Below the pieces are notes generated by a model that saw nothing but the letters and a program-made list of their open reading frames with translations, did no database searches and was not told the DNA's origin. Positions 1 through 8,572 of a stretch of 20,112 bases of DNA are shown here, piece after piece. Source of the stretch: a virus. Made by a program: the position numbers and the translations under genes. Every line of letters begins with the position of its first letter. The first letter of the stretch is position 1. The stretch lies in the IMG/VR virus record IMGVR_UViG_3300035698_002589, positions 1 to 20,112 of that record. One strand, written 5' to 3'.

Positions 1-1049
1 ACCTCTGGCCAAGCAACAGTGCCGTCGCTCGCCAACAACGCGCTACGCAGGCTGGTTAGGGTATCGACTTCTTCCCATCCCCACATGCCGAACCAATTGC
101 CCTTGGACGCATCGCGGTCAACGTGCCGCTTCACCTTGCCGTCTTCTATCTTATAGTTGTCTGGATTAGAATACTGCTCGGCTTTGAGCAATGCCTCGCG
201 CAAAGGAATCTGCTCGTTTACATAGGCGTAGGCTGCATCGGCAGCAAAGGTCGGGTCTTCTGTTTCGGTAAACGCCTGTTCTGCGAAAGCAGCATATTCC
301 TCAAGCAACCCCATAGACCTGACGCGGTTGAGGTTCTGTCCACCACTAAAGTCTCCGGTTTCTACGTCAACAGCATTTATGTATTCTGCGGTTTCCTTGT
401 CCCAATATCCAACAGCCTTTTCATTGAAGAGCCCGCGCAAAAACGCTTGCCGCGAGACGGGCTTCTTTTCGTTGTCACCGCTGCCGGTTTCCTTCGGGTA
501 CAGCGCATTGAGAGTAGCCGCGCTATAGTCAAGTTCTTCGGCACCGCCAACCTTGTGACGGTCGCCTTGCGGAACCGTCACGACATTACCCGGCTCCTCA
601 ACTTCTGGCACTACGGGTTGACGCATCGCGTATGCAAGCGCGTCGGCATTACTCACCGGCACACCAGCCATGTCGGCAAGCGTCGGCTCAGGCGGCCCCT
701 GAAACTGTCTCATAGGACCACCTGTCGATTGCCCGGCAAGCCCCGGTCCTTGCTGCATCGGCATTGGAGCAGGCTGATTGTACGGATCATTCTCGAAGCC
801 CTCGCCAACCAGCACGTTTCTCAGATCGAACTGAGAGGCGTCACGGGCCTGCGCATTGGCAAGACCACGCTCTCCGGCAGCGACACGGCTGGCCTCAATG
901 ACCTTCTGGTGCTCAAGCCACTGCGCTTCGTCGAAGGCCCGCTGCTGCTCAAGCGCCTGCTGCTGTTGCTGCTGCGCCATGTACATTTTAGCCATGTCGC
1001 CGATGCTGTAGGCTAAGTTTTGTCCGCCCTGTCTCCAATTCAAGCCCAT
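1..1049 (-). CDS. Putative internal virion (DNA-ejection) protein, 3' end beyond window
   Basis: An open frame runs from the ATG at 1049 to the window edge with no stop, giving at least 349 residues. The start is supported by AGGGGA six bases upstream and by lying just after the TAA of the 178-aa gene (1053-1055). The product begins MGLNWRQGGQNLAYSIGDMA and then has a Gln/Ala-rich helical stretch (residues about 25-75, with QQQQQ), a Pro/Gly/Met/Gln-rich linker (about 85-125), and a more ordered acidic and aromatic part from about 165 on. I see no enzymatic motif. Its place at the end of the tail genes, after another Gly/Ala-rich protein, is where short-tailed phages often keep internal proteins ejected with the DNA. 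That role is inferred from position and composition, not homology. It could instead be another tail component. The missing 3' part could hold a functional domain such as a lytic transglycosylase. Confidence 0.8.
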   Translation of the reverse strand, partial: MGLNWRQGGQNLAYSIGDMAKMYMAQQQQQQALEQQRAFDEAQWLEHQKVIEASRVAAGERGLANAQARDASQFDLRNVLVGEGFENDPYNQPAPMPMQQGPGLAGQSTGGPMRQFQGPPEPTLADMAGVPVSNADALAYAMRQPVVPEVEEPGNVVTVPQGDRHKVGGAEELDYSAATLNALYPKETGSGDNEKKPVSRQAFLRGLFNEKAVGYWDKETAEYINAVDVETGDFSGGQNLNRVRSMGLLEEYAAFAEQAFTETEDPTFAADAAYAYVNEQIPLREALLKAEQYSNPDNYKIEDGKVKRHVDRDASKGNWFGMWGWEEVDTLTSLRSALLASDGTVAWPE

Positions 1050-1052
1050 GAC

Positions 1053-1589
1053 TTATCCCCTGCCGAAGATGTTGCCAAGTTTATTGCGCATAATCTGGTT
1101 GAGGCCTGGACCAGCAGCGGGATTCGCCGCCGTACTTCCCCAGCCGACCTGTGCCTGATCCTGCATCCTGCCCATGTTGCCGAAGTCCTGAGACGCCCAG
1201 CCTGCTCCAGCCGTCGAGTCAGCAGTGACCGTACCGGGGCTGTAGGTCATCAGATTCATCGCATAGTTACGACGGGCGGCGGCGTCCTGCGCCATCGCGC
1301 CACCGAGCATGTCACCCTGAGCACCCATAGCGACTCCGCTATTGGGGTTGATCCCCCTGCCTGCGAACATCTGCCCCAACGTGGCGTTACCCTGCTTCGC
1401 GATGTTCCCAAACCCGAAGTCACCTGCGCCTGCCATCGTGTTGCGGAGCTGTTGCTGCGCCATGATGGTGCCATAGGGATTTGTCTGGTACGCCTTGCCG
1501 GGGTTTGCCTGTTCGGGGTCTTTTGATAACAGCCCTCCCAGAAGATTAGACCCGCCCATGATCATCGCAGCACCAGTAATTGGGTCCAT
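1053..1589 (-). CDS. Gly/Ala/Met-rich small virion protein, putative ejection protein
   Basis: The 178-aa product begins MDPITGAAMIMGGSNLLGGL, a short hydrophobic Gly-rich segment. It continues with Gly, Ala, Asn, Gln and Met-rich sequence of low complexity and ends in a basic tail (KLGNIFGRG). It has no long charged domain and no catalytic motif. Small Gly/Ala-rich proteins with an amphipathic or hydrophobic N-terminus are typical of podovirus internal proteins that are ejected through the envelope ahead of the DNA. The assignment rests on composition and on its place between the tail genes and the larger candidate internal protein. The ATG lies one base after the stop of the upstream 40-aa gene, with a poor ribosome site, so translational coupling is likely. 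An alternative is a minor tail protein. Confidence 0.75.
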   Translation of the reverse strand: MDPITGAAMIMGGSNLLGGLLSKDPEQANPGKAYQTNPYGTIMAQQQLRNTMAGAGDFGFGNIAKQGNATLGQMFAGRGINPNSGVAMGAQGDMLGGAMAQDAAARRNYAMNLMTYSPGTVTADSTAGAGWASQDFGNMGRMQDQAQVGWGSTAANPAAGPGLNQIMRNKLGNIFGRG

Positions 1590-1590
1590 C

Positions 1591-1713
1591 TTAATACCCC
1601 GCGTCCGTTAGCCGCTTATCAAGACGGCGCATCATTGCAACCAAGGCCCATATAGCAGCGTTGACCGCCTCAAGGCTCCACTCTCTTAACTCAACGTGTT
1701 CTATCTTGCTCAT
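1591..1713 (-). CDS. Small hypothetical protein, 40 aa
   Basis: This small frame (ATG at 1713, TAA at 1591-1593) fills the gap between the 878-aa tail gene and the 178-aa gene. It begins MSKIEHVELREWSLEAVNAA and goes on as one long amphipathic helix ending in a basic stretch (MMRRLDKRLTDAGY). Its ATG overlaps the end of the tail gene (stop at 1715-1717) by less than one codon's distance, and its stop is one base before the next ATG, which is the spacing of a true coupled gene. No Shine-Dalgarno is obvious. No family is recognised. Because everything around it is contiguous coding sequence on this strand, I judge it probably real. A helical head-tail or internal-protein cofactor is one possibility. 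Confidence 0.6.
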   Translation of the reverse strand: MSKIEHVELREWSLEAVNAAIWALVAMMRRLDKRLTDAGY

Positions 1714-1714
1714 G

Positions 1715-4351
1715 CTAAACCGTCTCTATGCTGAAGCCATGTATCGTAGCGGTGCCGCTGAACGTCAACCAGAAATACTCAGCTATGAAACTCATCGGAG
1801 CAGCCTTGCGCACCGTCTGTCTTGTGGCGGTGTCAAGCGTGTACTCCTGCGAATCTCCACGGCTCGTGTGCAGTGTCACCGTCTCGTCGCTGCCACCACA
1901 GTCTATGTCGAAAACGAGGCGCGCCACCCGCGTCGGCCTGCCGCTACCGTACTTCTTTGTCGTCAGCGCGACGGTAGTTGATTCTGACCCGGTCCCGACA
2001 GTGCTTATGTTCCCAGAACCAGTAGCAGTATACAACAAATTGTTATCGCCGTTTGCAGTAAACGCCGTCGGGTCTAACAAAACCCCTCCCCCAAGCGTTT
2101 CGCGGGTCCATTGAATTCCCTCGGCTGTCTTCCTGCCGACAAAAACAGGGTCATCCACCACGGTTCCACTAGCAACGAAAAACAACTGCCCGCGCCAAAA
2201 CTCGCCAGCCCACTCTACTCCACTATCGGAACCGCTGGAAGTTCCTCTTACATCTCGCCAATCGTCTTCAATCGCGTCGGTGAGCAACTGAGGGGCAGAA
2301 CCGTTATATGACCAGAGCCCTGTGCGCGTAGCCCACACAATCCCATACGGGGTGGTCACTACAGAATTAGGGTACTGACAACCGACAGGAGAGTCGATGT
2401 CGTCTATGTAACCGACCTCGTCTTCCTGCGAAAGAAGCGCCCAGCGACTATTGCAAAACACTGCTACCCTCGACCCGTACCTGCCCAATGCAGTGATAGT
2501 GTCACCGAACTCGTGGTACGAAGTAGCGTTTACATAGTCAGGAAAGCCGAACAGAGAGAAGTACAACTTGCTCCCCGAAGCATAGAACATCCGCCCGTTG
2601 TGGAAGAAACCCAGTCCGGAATCAGGCGGTACGCCGTGGTCAAGGTCACCGTGGATATACAGCGCTCCCAAGTCGGCGTCTCGTTTGGTGTCTATCACAG
2701 AGACGTATTCAGCGATGCCTGTGGCTGCGCTAGTCAACGCAGTGGTCGAGTTGAGGTAGTAGTCCGTCCCAGCCGCCTTCGTCCTGTAGAGGCGCAAAGA
2801 GGCCGTCACAGCGCCCTCGCCAGCGACGAGCTGCACAGACCCGCCTGCCGCCCATGCCGACCACAACGAGGTATCTACATATCCTGCGATATCATTACCA
2901 TCGGTGATCTTCAGCTTAAACGTGTTGGTCGCTTTGTCGCTGACGACGTAGTAGCCGGTGTTGCCGAGCAGTGCAGCCTCGTCTATAGGTACAAACACGC
3001 CGCCAGTAGTTTCGTCGGTGTAGTCGGTGGTGTCTACCGCATACCCGCGGCTGTCGCCACTCGCGTATTTCAGCGAGAAGGTCGTTGCTCCTATCGACAC
3101 CACCTCATAATCAGCGTCGTTTAGCTCAGTCATTTCGTCAAGACCAGAAATGCAAATTATCTCTCCACCAGAAAGGCCATGTGCAGCAGATGTCACAACT
3201 CCAGTAGCAGCCACAATCCCAGTGATCGTCTTCGTCGTCTTCGTCAACGCCGTGATAGACTTCACCTGTACGATGTCGCCGTCAGTGTACCCGTGAGCAG
3301 CACTCGTCACCACGGCCTCAGAAGCAGTAGACAACGCAGTGATAGTCTTCGCAGTGGCGTACTTCGCACTGTTGATATAGGAAGCGATATCACTTGCCGA
3401 TATGGTGGGCAGATGCACAGTGACAGCGTCTTCGGCAGCTATTACGATGGTGGTTTCAGAAGTGTCTTTGCCGTACCTGCCGCTGTACGGAATCGTGTAT
3501 ATCTGAGACTCAATCTCCTGCCCATCGGTCATCGTCACCACTACAGTAGAGCCATAAAGGAAGCTGCCGTCGAGCCCAATGCCTCCGGCCCTTACGGTGC
3601 CCGCGCTTGGCGTATACACATAGACGAATTCGTGAAAGTCGGTGGTGTCAACCGGCACACCGGCAGTTGTTTCTATGGTAAAATGGTCATCGTCTATTTT
3701 CTCAGTGATCGTATATGCTTCACCCACAAGCGTACCGGGACGCAAACCGGTGAGGGTGTCAAAGACAATCCTGTTGCCCGCGACAAACCCATGTCCAGTC
3801 ACTTCAAAAACGCCTGGGTCAGCGTATGTCATGTCTATCAAGGTTTGCGTAGCAGCCTCTTGAGCCACGTCTACGCCGAGGACTACCTGAGTGGGCACTT
3901 GCAGGTCGGTGAGCGTAGCCCTTTCCAGCGCACCTACAAGCCGCGTGTACGACCCGTCCCATACCTTCGGGCGCAAGACGACATCTGAACCATTTGTGTC
4001 GAAGATGTAAGCACGTCCGTCAGCTTCACTGAAAATCGTCCCGTAGTACCCGTCTCCCACCGCTCCAGAATAGATCAAACTAGCGGCAAGCGTTGCTGTA
4101 GTCGGGTCTTCGTAGATGTTTGTATCGCCGAGCCTAGCAACGTAGTGCTGCGTGCTGTCTCTGCGGAAAGAGATGATGTCAGAACGGTCCTCTTGCCTGT
4201 CAGCGACAATCTCAGTGGCGTCCTTTTGCGGGACGGCATGTCCAGACACCAAGTTGGCGTTGACAGCAGCCACGAGGTCGCCGTCTTTGAGAAGCGTAGC
4301 GTCTTTCATCACGTTGTAACCCGTGAAGATGCGTGTTCCGTAGGAGCCCAT
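1715..4351 (-). CDS. Large beta-rich tail protein (putative nozzle or tail-stem protein)
   Basis: The 878-aa product begins MGSYGTRIFTGYNVMKDATL. No signal peptide is present. Residues about 20-160 look like a beta-propeller-type start (repeated short strands, YIFDTNGSD). The middle (about 180-510) contains repeated beta modules with the pattern T-S-A-A-H-G followed by G-D/E-x-I: copies near 182-248, 346-375 and 384-454, and a degraded one near 462-508. These resemble the modules often labelled FCCH-like in phage tail proteins. The C-terminal third returns to propeller-like sequence (FHNGRMFYASGSKLYFSLFG; YGIVWATRTGLWSYNG). In podoviruses the large gene following the adaptors often encodes the tail nozzle, and the propeller pattern agrees with this. 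Start: AAGGGA eight bases before the ATG. The neighbours are the tailspike-like gene upstream (stop at 4364) and small ejection-type genes downstream. Nozzle is the best guess. A generic tail fibre or hub protein is the alternative. Confidence 0.85.
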   Translation of the reverse strand: MGSYGTRIFTGYNVMKDATLLKDGDLVAAVNANLVSGHAVPQKDATEIVADRQEDRSDIISFRRDSTQHYVARLGDTNIYEDPTTATLAASLIYSGAVGDGYYGTIFSEADGRAYIFDTNGSDVVLRPKVWDGSYTRLVGALERATLTDLQVPTQVVLGVDVAQEAATQTLIDMTYADPGVFEVTGHGFVAGNRIVFDTLTGLRPGTLVGEAYTITEKIDDDHFTIETTAGVPVDTTDFHEFVYVYTPSAGTVRAGGIGLDGSFLYGSTVVVTMTDGQEIESQIYTIPYSGRYGKDTSETTIVIAAEDAVTVHLPTISASDIASYINSAKYATAKTITALSTASEAVVTSAAHGYTDGDIVQVKSITALTKTTKTITGIVAATGVVTSAAHGLSGGEIICISGLDEMTELNDADYEVVSIGATTFSLKYASGDSRGYAVDTTDYTDETTGGVFVPIDEAALLGNTGYYVVSDKATNTFKLKITDGNDIAGYVDTSLWSAWAAGGSVQLVAGEGAVTASLRLYRTKAAGTDYYLNSTTALTSAATGIAEYVSVIDTKRDADLGALYIHGDLDHGVPPDSGLGFFHNGRMFYASGSKLYFSLFGFPDYVNATSYHEFGDTITALGRYGSRVAVFCNSRWALLSQEDEVGYIDDIDSPVGCQYPNSVVTTPYGIVWATRTGLWSYNGSAPQLLTDAIEDDWRDVRGTSSGSDSGVEWAGEFWRGQLFFVASGTVVDDPVFVGRKTAEGIQWTRETLGGGVLLDPTAFTANGDNNLLYTATGSGNISTVGTGSESTTVALTTKKYGSGRPTRVARLVFDIDCGGSDETVTLHTSRGDSQEYTLDTATRQTVRKAAPMSFIAEYFWLTFSGTATIHGFSIETV

Positions 4352-4363
4352 TATCGTCCCTTG

Positions 4364-6700
4364 CTAGTTCGTAATCGCCACAGAGACAGAGCCATTGTCA
4401 AGAAGGTTGTTGGCGCTTGTGGTAATCCTAAAAAGAATCCCCTCTACTCCAGCACCGAGAATCGCCTGATCAACCCCAACTATCTTAAATGCTCCATATG
4501 TCCCGCTCGTAGTCCCAACCTCAGTTGAATGCGTATCTGCCATGTCGGCAAGAGGGGTCGGCGGAGTGGCGCCAGAACCAGTATACGTCCATCCAGTTAT
4601 CTTGTGGTGGATCAATTCAATGTCCACGTTTCCCGTCGCACTGCCGAGCCACAAGCACTCAATGTCTGAAACAGTAAAATCGTTGTTGAAGTTATCCCAG
4701 TATTTGCAGAACCCATAGTCTACAAGCCGATCAGTACCAGCAGTCTTCTCTATGGCGACAGTCCCGAGCCACTTCTTCGTGGTTTCATAGTAGACATTTG
4801 CAGCAGCGCCGACTAATGATATAACCTCTGTATCGGTAGCTGTCCTGACTCCCGCGTCAGTGAGCGAAGTACCACTTACGGTCAACTCAGTATCGACAGC
4901 CCCGGCAGCAGCCACAACAAAGAGATGGGATGCGTAACTTGAATTGGCGGTGCCGAAGTTTACTGACGGATTGAAGTCGTTAGATGTCCCGCCATGTATA
5001 TAGTGCCCACCGGAATAGTACGTGCCTGCGTTAAGCCCCTCCGGCATCGGCCACGACATCACCTCTTGGTGGAACCCGCCGATGGGCTGCCAACCAGTGT
5101 TCCCTGTACCAGACTCTTTGACGTAGAGAGTCGTTCCTTTGCCGCCGTCTGTTTTCTGATAGGTAGATCCTATCGGAGCGGTTACTGCGCCTTCGGGAGA
5201 AAGAGAACCGGCTCGCTCATACACTCCAGCACGAACTCTAAATCCATCAATATCTATAAACTCGTTAGTCGTCAACAAAGCCGAACTAAAATTACATCCA
5301 GTTGACGAAAGCATGTTGCCTGAAATAGTAAGGTTGTCAATGGTTGCAGTAGGGGTCAATATAAATATATCCCTACTACCTGAATTAGTTATTGAGTTTC
5401 CAGTTATCGAAACATTGTCAACATCGTATCCAACAAAAATGCCACGCTCGTTGTTAGCAATCGTGTTGCCGCACACAACAATGTTTTCATTGCTGTAGCT
5501 CGCATCCTCAACCGCGATACCGTCCGCCTCTTCCCACGGGTCTTCTGCTTCTCCGGTGGCTGTCGTATCGTTCGTGATCAAATTACCAGACACCGTGGTA
5601 TTTCCTCGTTCGGCGACACCGCCACTGACTGCGATTCCTCGCTGAAATGCCGCACCACCCGTGCCAACAAGGATGTTCCCAGAAACAACACAGTCGCCTT
5701 CTTGAATCCCAATGCCAGCCCACATATTCCCAGTCCACGCGGTAGCTGCATATGTTCCCACCAGCGAAGTCGTGATGGTGTTCCCCGTTATCAACACACC
5801 TCTGTTCTGTATCTTTATCGCTCTCTTGGCACAATCCCTAAACACGTTGTTGGATATAACGGCATTTGCCGGGGTGTCACTATAGGACTCTCCATATTCT
5901 ACCATCTGTAAAACAATTCCATCAGCATCGTCAGATGGCGTAATGTCTTCGATAAGACATCCAGATATCACAATATCCTGAACCTGCACATCATTTGTAT
6001 TTGCGGTAGTTGTAAAATGTATCCCACGAGAAACCAATTGCGATGACGAGTCGATGTCGTGGATATGGCAATTGCGGATATAAATACCGGCAGATCCGGT
6101 AGTAGTGCTGTTCGTGACATAAATCCCATCAGACGCATTACATGAATCTGTCGCGTCCTCAAGGATATTATATATCTCGCAGTTTTCAATGAGCGCGTTG
6201 TCGCACCCGGCAAGGTGGATTCCCCTTGGGGCCAAATCAGCACCATTGATAGCAACGTTGATTATAGAGAAATCATCTGCCTTGTCGGCCTTTATCACAT
6301 GAGACGTAGTCGCGACAGTATGTGCGCAAAGGAGTATCGTACCAGATTCCCCGCGAATTGTCACACCGCTATTGTCTACAGACAGAGCAGAAGACAGAGA
6401 GTATGTCCCAGTAGGGAGATAAACTGTGCCGCCACCAGCGGCCTCTACAATGTTGATCACTGCCTGAAGCGAGTCGGTACAGTCTGTCGCTCCCGTGTTG
6501 TCCACGCCATAGGCGAGCACGTTGATAGGGGTGTGTCCATGCCGTTCGACAGTGTCCGTGGTGAGGATAGAAGCGCGGTCATAGGCACCGCCCCACTTGG
6601 TGTCCTCGACGCTCATGCGGCGCTGTGCGCCAGCGTCAAGCGGCCAGCCAACAAGCACGGCTACGGCTACGGCTGCGAGAAGAACTACAAAACGTTCCAT
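4364..6700 (-). CDS. Tailspike-like right-handed beta-helix protein with N-terminal signal peptide
   Basis: The 778-aa product, from the ATG at 6700 (AGAGG eight to nine bases upstream), begins MERFVVLLAAVAVAVLVGWP and reaches a plausible Sec cleavage site near DAGAQ, about residue 26. Residues about 58-110 carry the start typical of pectate-lyase-3 beta-helices: NVLAYGVDNTGATDCTDSLQ, then GGGTVYLPTGTY. Residues about 110-470 are a regular right-handed parallel beta-helix with many repeats of the type I-x-G-N-x-I-T (for example NVSITGNSIT, NLTISGNMLS). After it comes a phage-tail motif (SPEGAVTAPIGSTYQKTDGG, about 510) and a beta-rich C-terminal part. Such proteins bind and often cleave host surface polysaccharide. 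The signal peptide is odd for a virion protein assembled in the cytoplasm. The gene lies between the adaptors and the large tail protein. The helix part has lower G+C than its neighbours. The substrate cannot be told. An exported polysaccharide lyase that is not in the virion is the alternative. Confidence 0.88.
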   Translation of the reverse strand: MERFVVLLAAVAVAVLVGWPLDAGAQRRMSVEDTKWGGAYDRASILTTDTVERHGHTPINVLAYGVDNTGATDCTDSLQAVINIVEAAGGGTVYLPTGTYSLSSALSVDNSGVTIRGESGTILLCAHTVATTSHVIKADKADDFSIINVAINGADLAPRGIHLAGCDNALIENCEIYNILEDATDSCNASDGIYVTNSTTTGSAGIYIRNCHIHDIDSSSQLVSRGIHFTTTANTNDVQVQDIVISGCLIEDITPSDDADGIVLQMVEYGESYSDTPANAVISNNVFRDCAKRAIKIQNRGVLITGNTITTSLVGTYAATAWTGNMWAGIGIQEGDCVVSGNILVGTGGAAFQRGIAVSGGVAERGNTTVSGNLITNDTTATGEAEDPWEEADGIAVEDASYSNENIVVCGNTIANNERGIFVGYDVDNVSITGNSITNSGSRDIFILTPTATIDNLTISGNMLSSTGCNFSSALLTTNEFIDIDGFRVRAGVYERAGSLSPEGAVTAPIGSTYQKTDGGKGTTLYVKESGTGNTGWQPIGGFHQEVMSWPMPEGLNAGTYYSGGHYIHGGTSNDFNPSVNFGTANSSYASHLFVVAAAGAVDTELTVSGTSLTDAGVRTATDTEVISLVGAAANVYYETTKKWLGTVAIEKTAGTDRLVDYGFCKYWDNFNNDFTVSDIECLWLGSATGNVDIELIHHKITGWTYTGSGATPPTPLADMADTHSTEVGTTSGTYGAFKIVGVDQAILGAGVEGILFRITTSANNLLDNGSVSVAITN

Positions 6701-6718
6701 CAAAACAACCTCTTTGTG

Positions 6719-7450
6719 CTAGTCTGTGGCTGCGGTAGCGTAATCAGATACACGACCGTCTTCCCCGTCCTGCTCATACGGCGACCAGCCGGGAGCGCTC
6801 CTATGATAGAGAACCCTCGGCAACTTCCCATTCACGCGAATACGCAACCTCCGAGCAACGTACTTCGCCATCGCGCCATACAGCGCAGACGCCTCTATGT
6901 TTCTCAATTCAGTGTTTGAGGAAAACGCCCTCTCAAGCGCCCCAAACAACAGCCCCGCATACGACCACACCGGAATCTCGGGGTAGTTGTCGTCTGTCCC
7001 CAGATCGTATGGAGAGGCCAAATACTCCACGACCAAATGGCTTGTCCCCTCGCCCACGTAGACGGCGGCAGTGTCAGGTATCGGGTAGAGGCCGATCTCT
7101 CCGTCTAGGCCGTCTAGGTAGTACAGAGCGGGCTCTCCAGTGGTGTCAGCCCACGTCATGTCTATAGAACGAAGGTACTGCTTCGTCACCGGCCTCAACG
7201 CGCCGTCAGCATACGTCACTCGCAAGACCTTCACACAGTCTGCCGGTAGGGTATACTCACCCGTCTCTGCCGTCAGATCAATTGACATCCTCTCCTCGAT
7301 GCACTCGCTTTCGTCAACCAGAGAGCCTATAGAGGCGTTGAAAAATGTGTCCATAGAGGCTGACGCCAAGTGCACGGGACTAGTAGAACTGTCACCAGAC
7401 AGGCTATAAGCCAAGTCCTTCAAGTTACCGTATGTCAGTAGAGTGCTCAA
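6719..7450 (-). CDS. Head-tail adaptor-like protein 2 (paralogue of the preceding gene)
   Basis: The 243-aa product begins (TTG)STLLTYGNLKDLAYSLSGD. The TTG start overlaps the stop of the upstream adaptor gene (TTGA) and has GGAGG nine bases upstream. The next in-frame start is about 32 codons in, so I accept TTG. The fold appears to have N-terminal helices, a central beta part (EYTLPADCVKVLRVTY; TTGEPALYYLDG; GEIGLYPIPD) and C-terminal helices (YGAMAKYVARRLR). The motif E-P-x-x-Y-x-L-x-G followed by I-G-L-x-P is shared with the 219-aa neighbour, so the two are likely paralogues. Proteins with this P-x-x-Y and I-x-L-x-P pattern are common connector or tail-tube A-type proteins joining portal to tail in short-tailed phages. 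Function is inferred from this pattern and from location between head and tail genes. Confidence 0.82.
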   Translation of the reverse strand: MSTLLTYGNLKDLAYSLSGDSSTSPVHLASASMDTFFNASIGSLVDESECIEERMSIDLTAETGEYTLPADCVKVLRVTYADGALRPVTKQYLRSIDMTWADTTGEPALYYLDGLDGEIGLYPIPDTAAVYVGEGTSHLVVEYLASPYDLGTDDNYPEIPVWSYAGLLFGALERAFSSNTELRNIEASALYGAMAKYVARRLRIRVNGKLPRVLYHRSAPGWSPYEQDGEDGRVSDYATAATD

Positions 7451-8106
7451 ACCAGCCTACCTCCGCCTAGCAACCGTTGTCCTAGCCCGTCGCCATACTT
7501 GCCCTCGTACCGCACCCGAACGCGCGTGATTCCGCTGATATACTTCTCAAGGTACCAACCAGCCGCATTAGCATCGTATGGAGCAAGAAGTATCGTGAGC
7601 ATCATCGGAACGTAGGCATCGTCTATGTCCACGCTAGCCGCCGTGCCGTCTGTCGTCGTCAAACAAAACACTCCATGTACCCTGACGACCTGAGAAGCCA
7701 CAGACGTTATACGCGGCCATAGACCAATCTGCGCCTGACTGTTGGTGCCGGGAGTGCCTGACAAGAAGTATCTTGTTGGTTCACTCCCGGTATCTGTGTA
7801 CCACGTCCTGCCGAGATAGCGGCCGTCCATCTCAAGCGCGGTCGTGGGATCTATCCTGCCGTCTACGTCAGAACCATCGGTCAGCATCTCGACGTAATCG
7901 ACTTGTACTAACTCCTTGTCAAGGTCGTAGTAAACAGTGTCGTCCGTCAACGTGATGTCTTGATAGCTGTGGTACATGCTAGACTCTTCCCTGACGAGCC
8001 TATCGACAAGCTGAAACACTTCAAGAAGAACTGCATCAGTCCATCGGTCAGACGTGTCAGGTTCGTTTGCGCGCACCCTGGCATAGACATCAGTGACGAG
8101 AGACAT
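7447..8106 (-). CDS. Head-tail adaptor-like protein 1
   Basis: The 219-aa product begins MSLVTDVYARVRANEPDTSD. It starts with helices (WTDAVLLEVFQLVDRLVREE), passes through beta segments (TVYYDLDKELVQVDYVEML) and the motif SEPTRYFLSG then QIGLWPRI, and closes with a helical region (YVPMMLTILLAPYDANAAGW) and a Gly-rich tail. The N-terminal helical bundle and late beta core fit the head-completion or adaptor proteins that bind under the portal ring. It shares its core motif with the next gene downstream. The start has AGGTAGAA upstream. It follows the small head protein gene by nine bases, the usual position of head-completion genes. No specific family name can be assigned by eye. Confidence 0.82.
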   Translation of the reverse strand: MSLVTDVYARVRANEPDTSDRWTDAVLLEVFQLVDRLVREESSMYHSYQDITLTDDTVYYDLDKELVQVDYVEMLTDGSDVDGRIDPTTALEMDGRYLGRTWYTDTGSEPTRYFLSGTPGTNSQAQIGLWPRITSVASQVVRVHGVFCLTTTDGTAASVDIDDAYVPMMLTILLAPYDANAAGWYLEKYISGITRVRVRYEGKYGDGLGQRLLGGGRLV

Positions 8107-8115
8107 CTGTTCTAC

Positions 8116-8556
8116 CTAGTCCTTGCAGTCAAAGAACACTTTGCCAATAGCCATCGAGGTGCCGCCATCGTCGGCGGTAGCATAACCACTCGCCGTCTCA
8201 GACACCAACGTTGCAACACTCTGCCATGCGCCGGACGTTGCCGAAGCGGTAAGCATCTCAGTGTTGGTCACGCTGCCGTCGGTCAAGATGGCGACCAGAT
8301 TTGGACCATAGGTCTGCATCTGAACATAGTCACCGTCTCCGCCAGCCTGAAGCGCGCAGCCACAGGGCCGATCGGTCACGGCAGCACACTGGATAGCGCT
8401 GATGCCGTCATCCTCGTAAACGAGGCAGTCACCAACGGTCACACTTGCAGCGCCGAGCAGAACCAACTTGATCCTAACTTCTGCACCGAGGTCGTACTCG
8501 CCGGAGTTCATCCCCTGTGCCATGCGTCGTCCATTGCCATGAAAATACGTAGCCAT
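8116..8556 (-). CDS. Small head protein, putative capsid decoration protein
   Basis: The 146-aa product begins MATYFHGNGRRMAQGMNSGE and is rich in Gly, Ala, Thr and Val with alternating beta strands (AEVRIKLVLLGAASVTVGDC; DYVQMQTYGPNLVAIL). It is 16 bases downstream of the major capsid gene and has GGGGGTG seven bases before its ATG. Position directly after the capsid gene, small size and beta-barrel-like composition resemble head decoration proteins that bind capsid trimers or the hexon centre in many tailed phages. No family motif was recognised, so the role is inferred. Four cysteines are present (DCL, QCA, PCGC), an unusual number for an exposed decoration protein. An alternative is a minor tail or fibre-type protein. 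Confidence 0.75.
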   Translation of the reverse strand: MATYFHGNGRRMAQGMNSGEYDLGAEVRIKLVLLGAASVTVGDCLVYEDDGISAIQCAAVTDRPCGCALQAGGDGDYVQMQTYGPNLVAILTDGSVTNTEMLTASATSGAWQSVATLVSETASGYATADDGGTSMAIGKVFFDCKD

Positions 8557-8572
8557 TTTATGTCACCCCCTA

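Noticed and set aside
123-1016. Rightward 297-codon open frame
   Set aside because: It is antisense to a continuous leftward frame with a ribosome site and normal protein composition. Its own product is rich in Arg/Leu/His as expected of a shadow frame.
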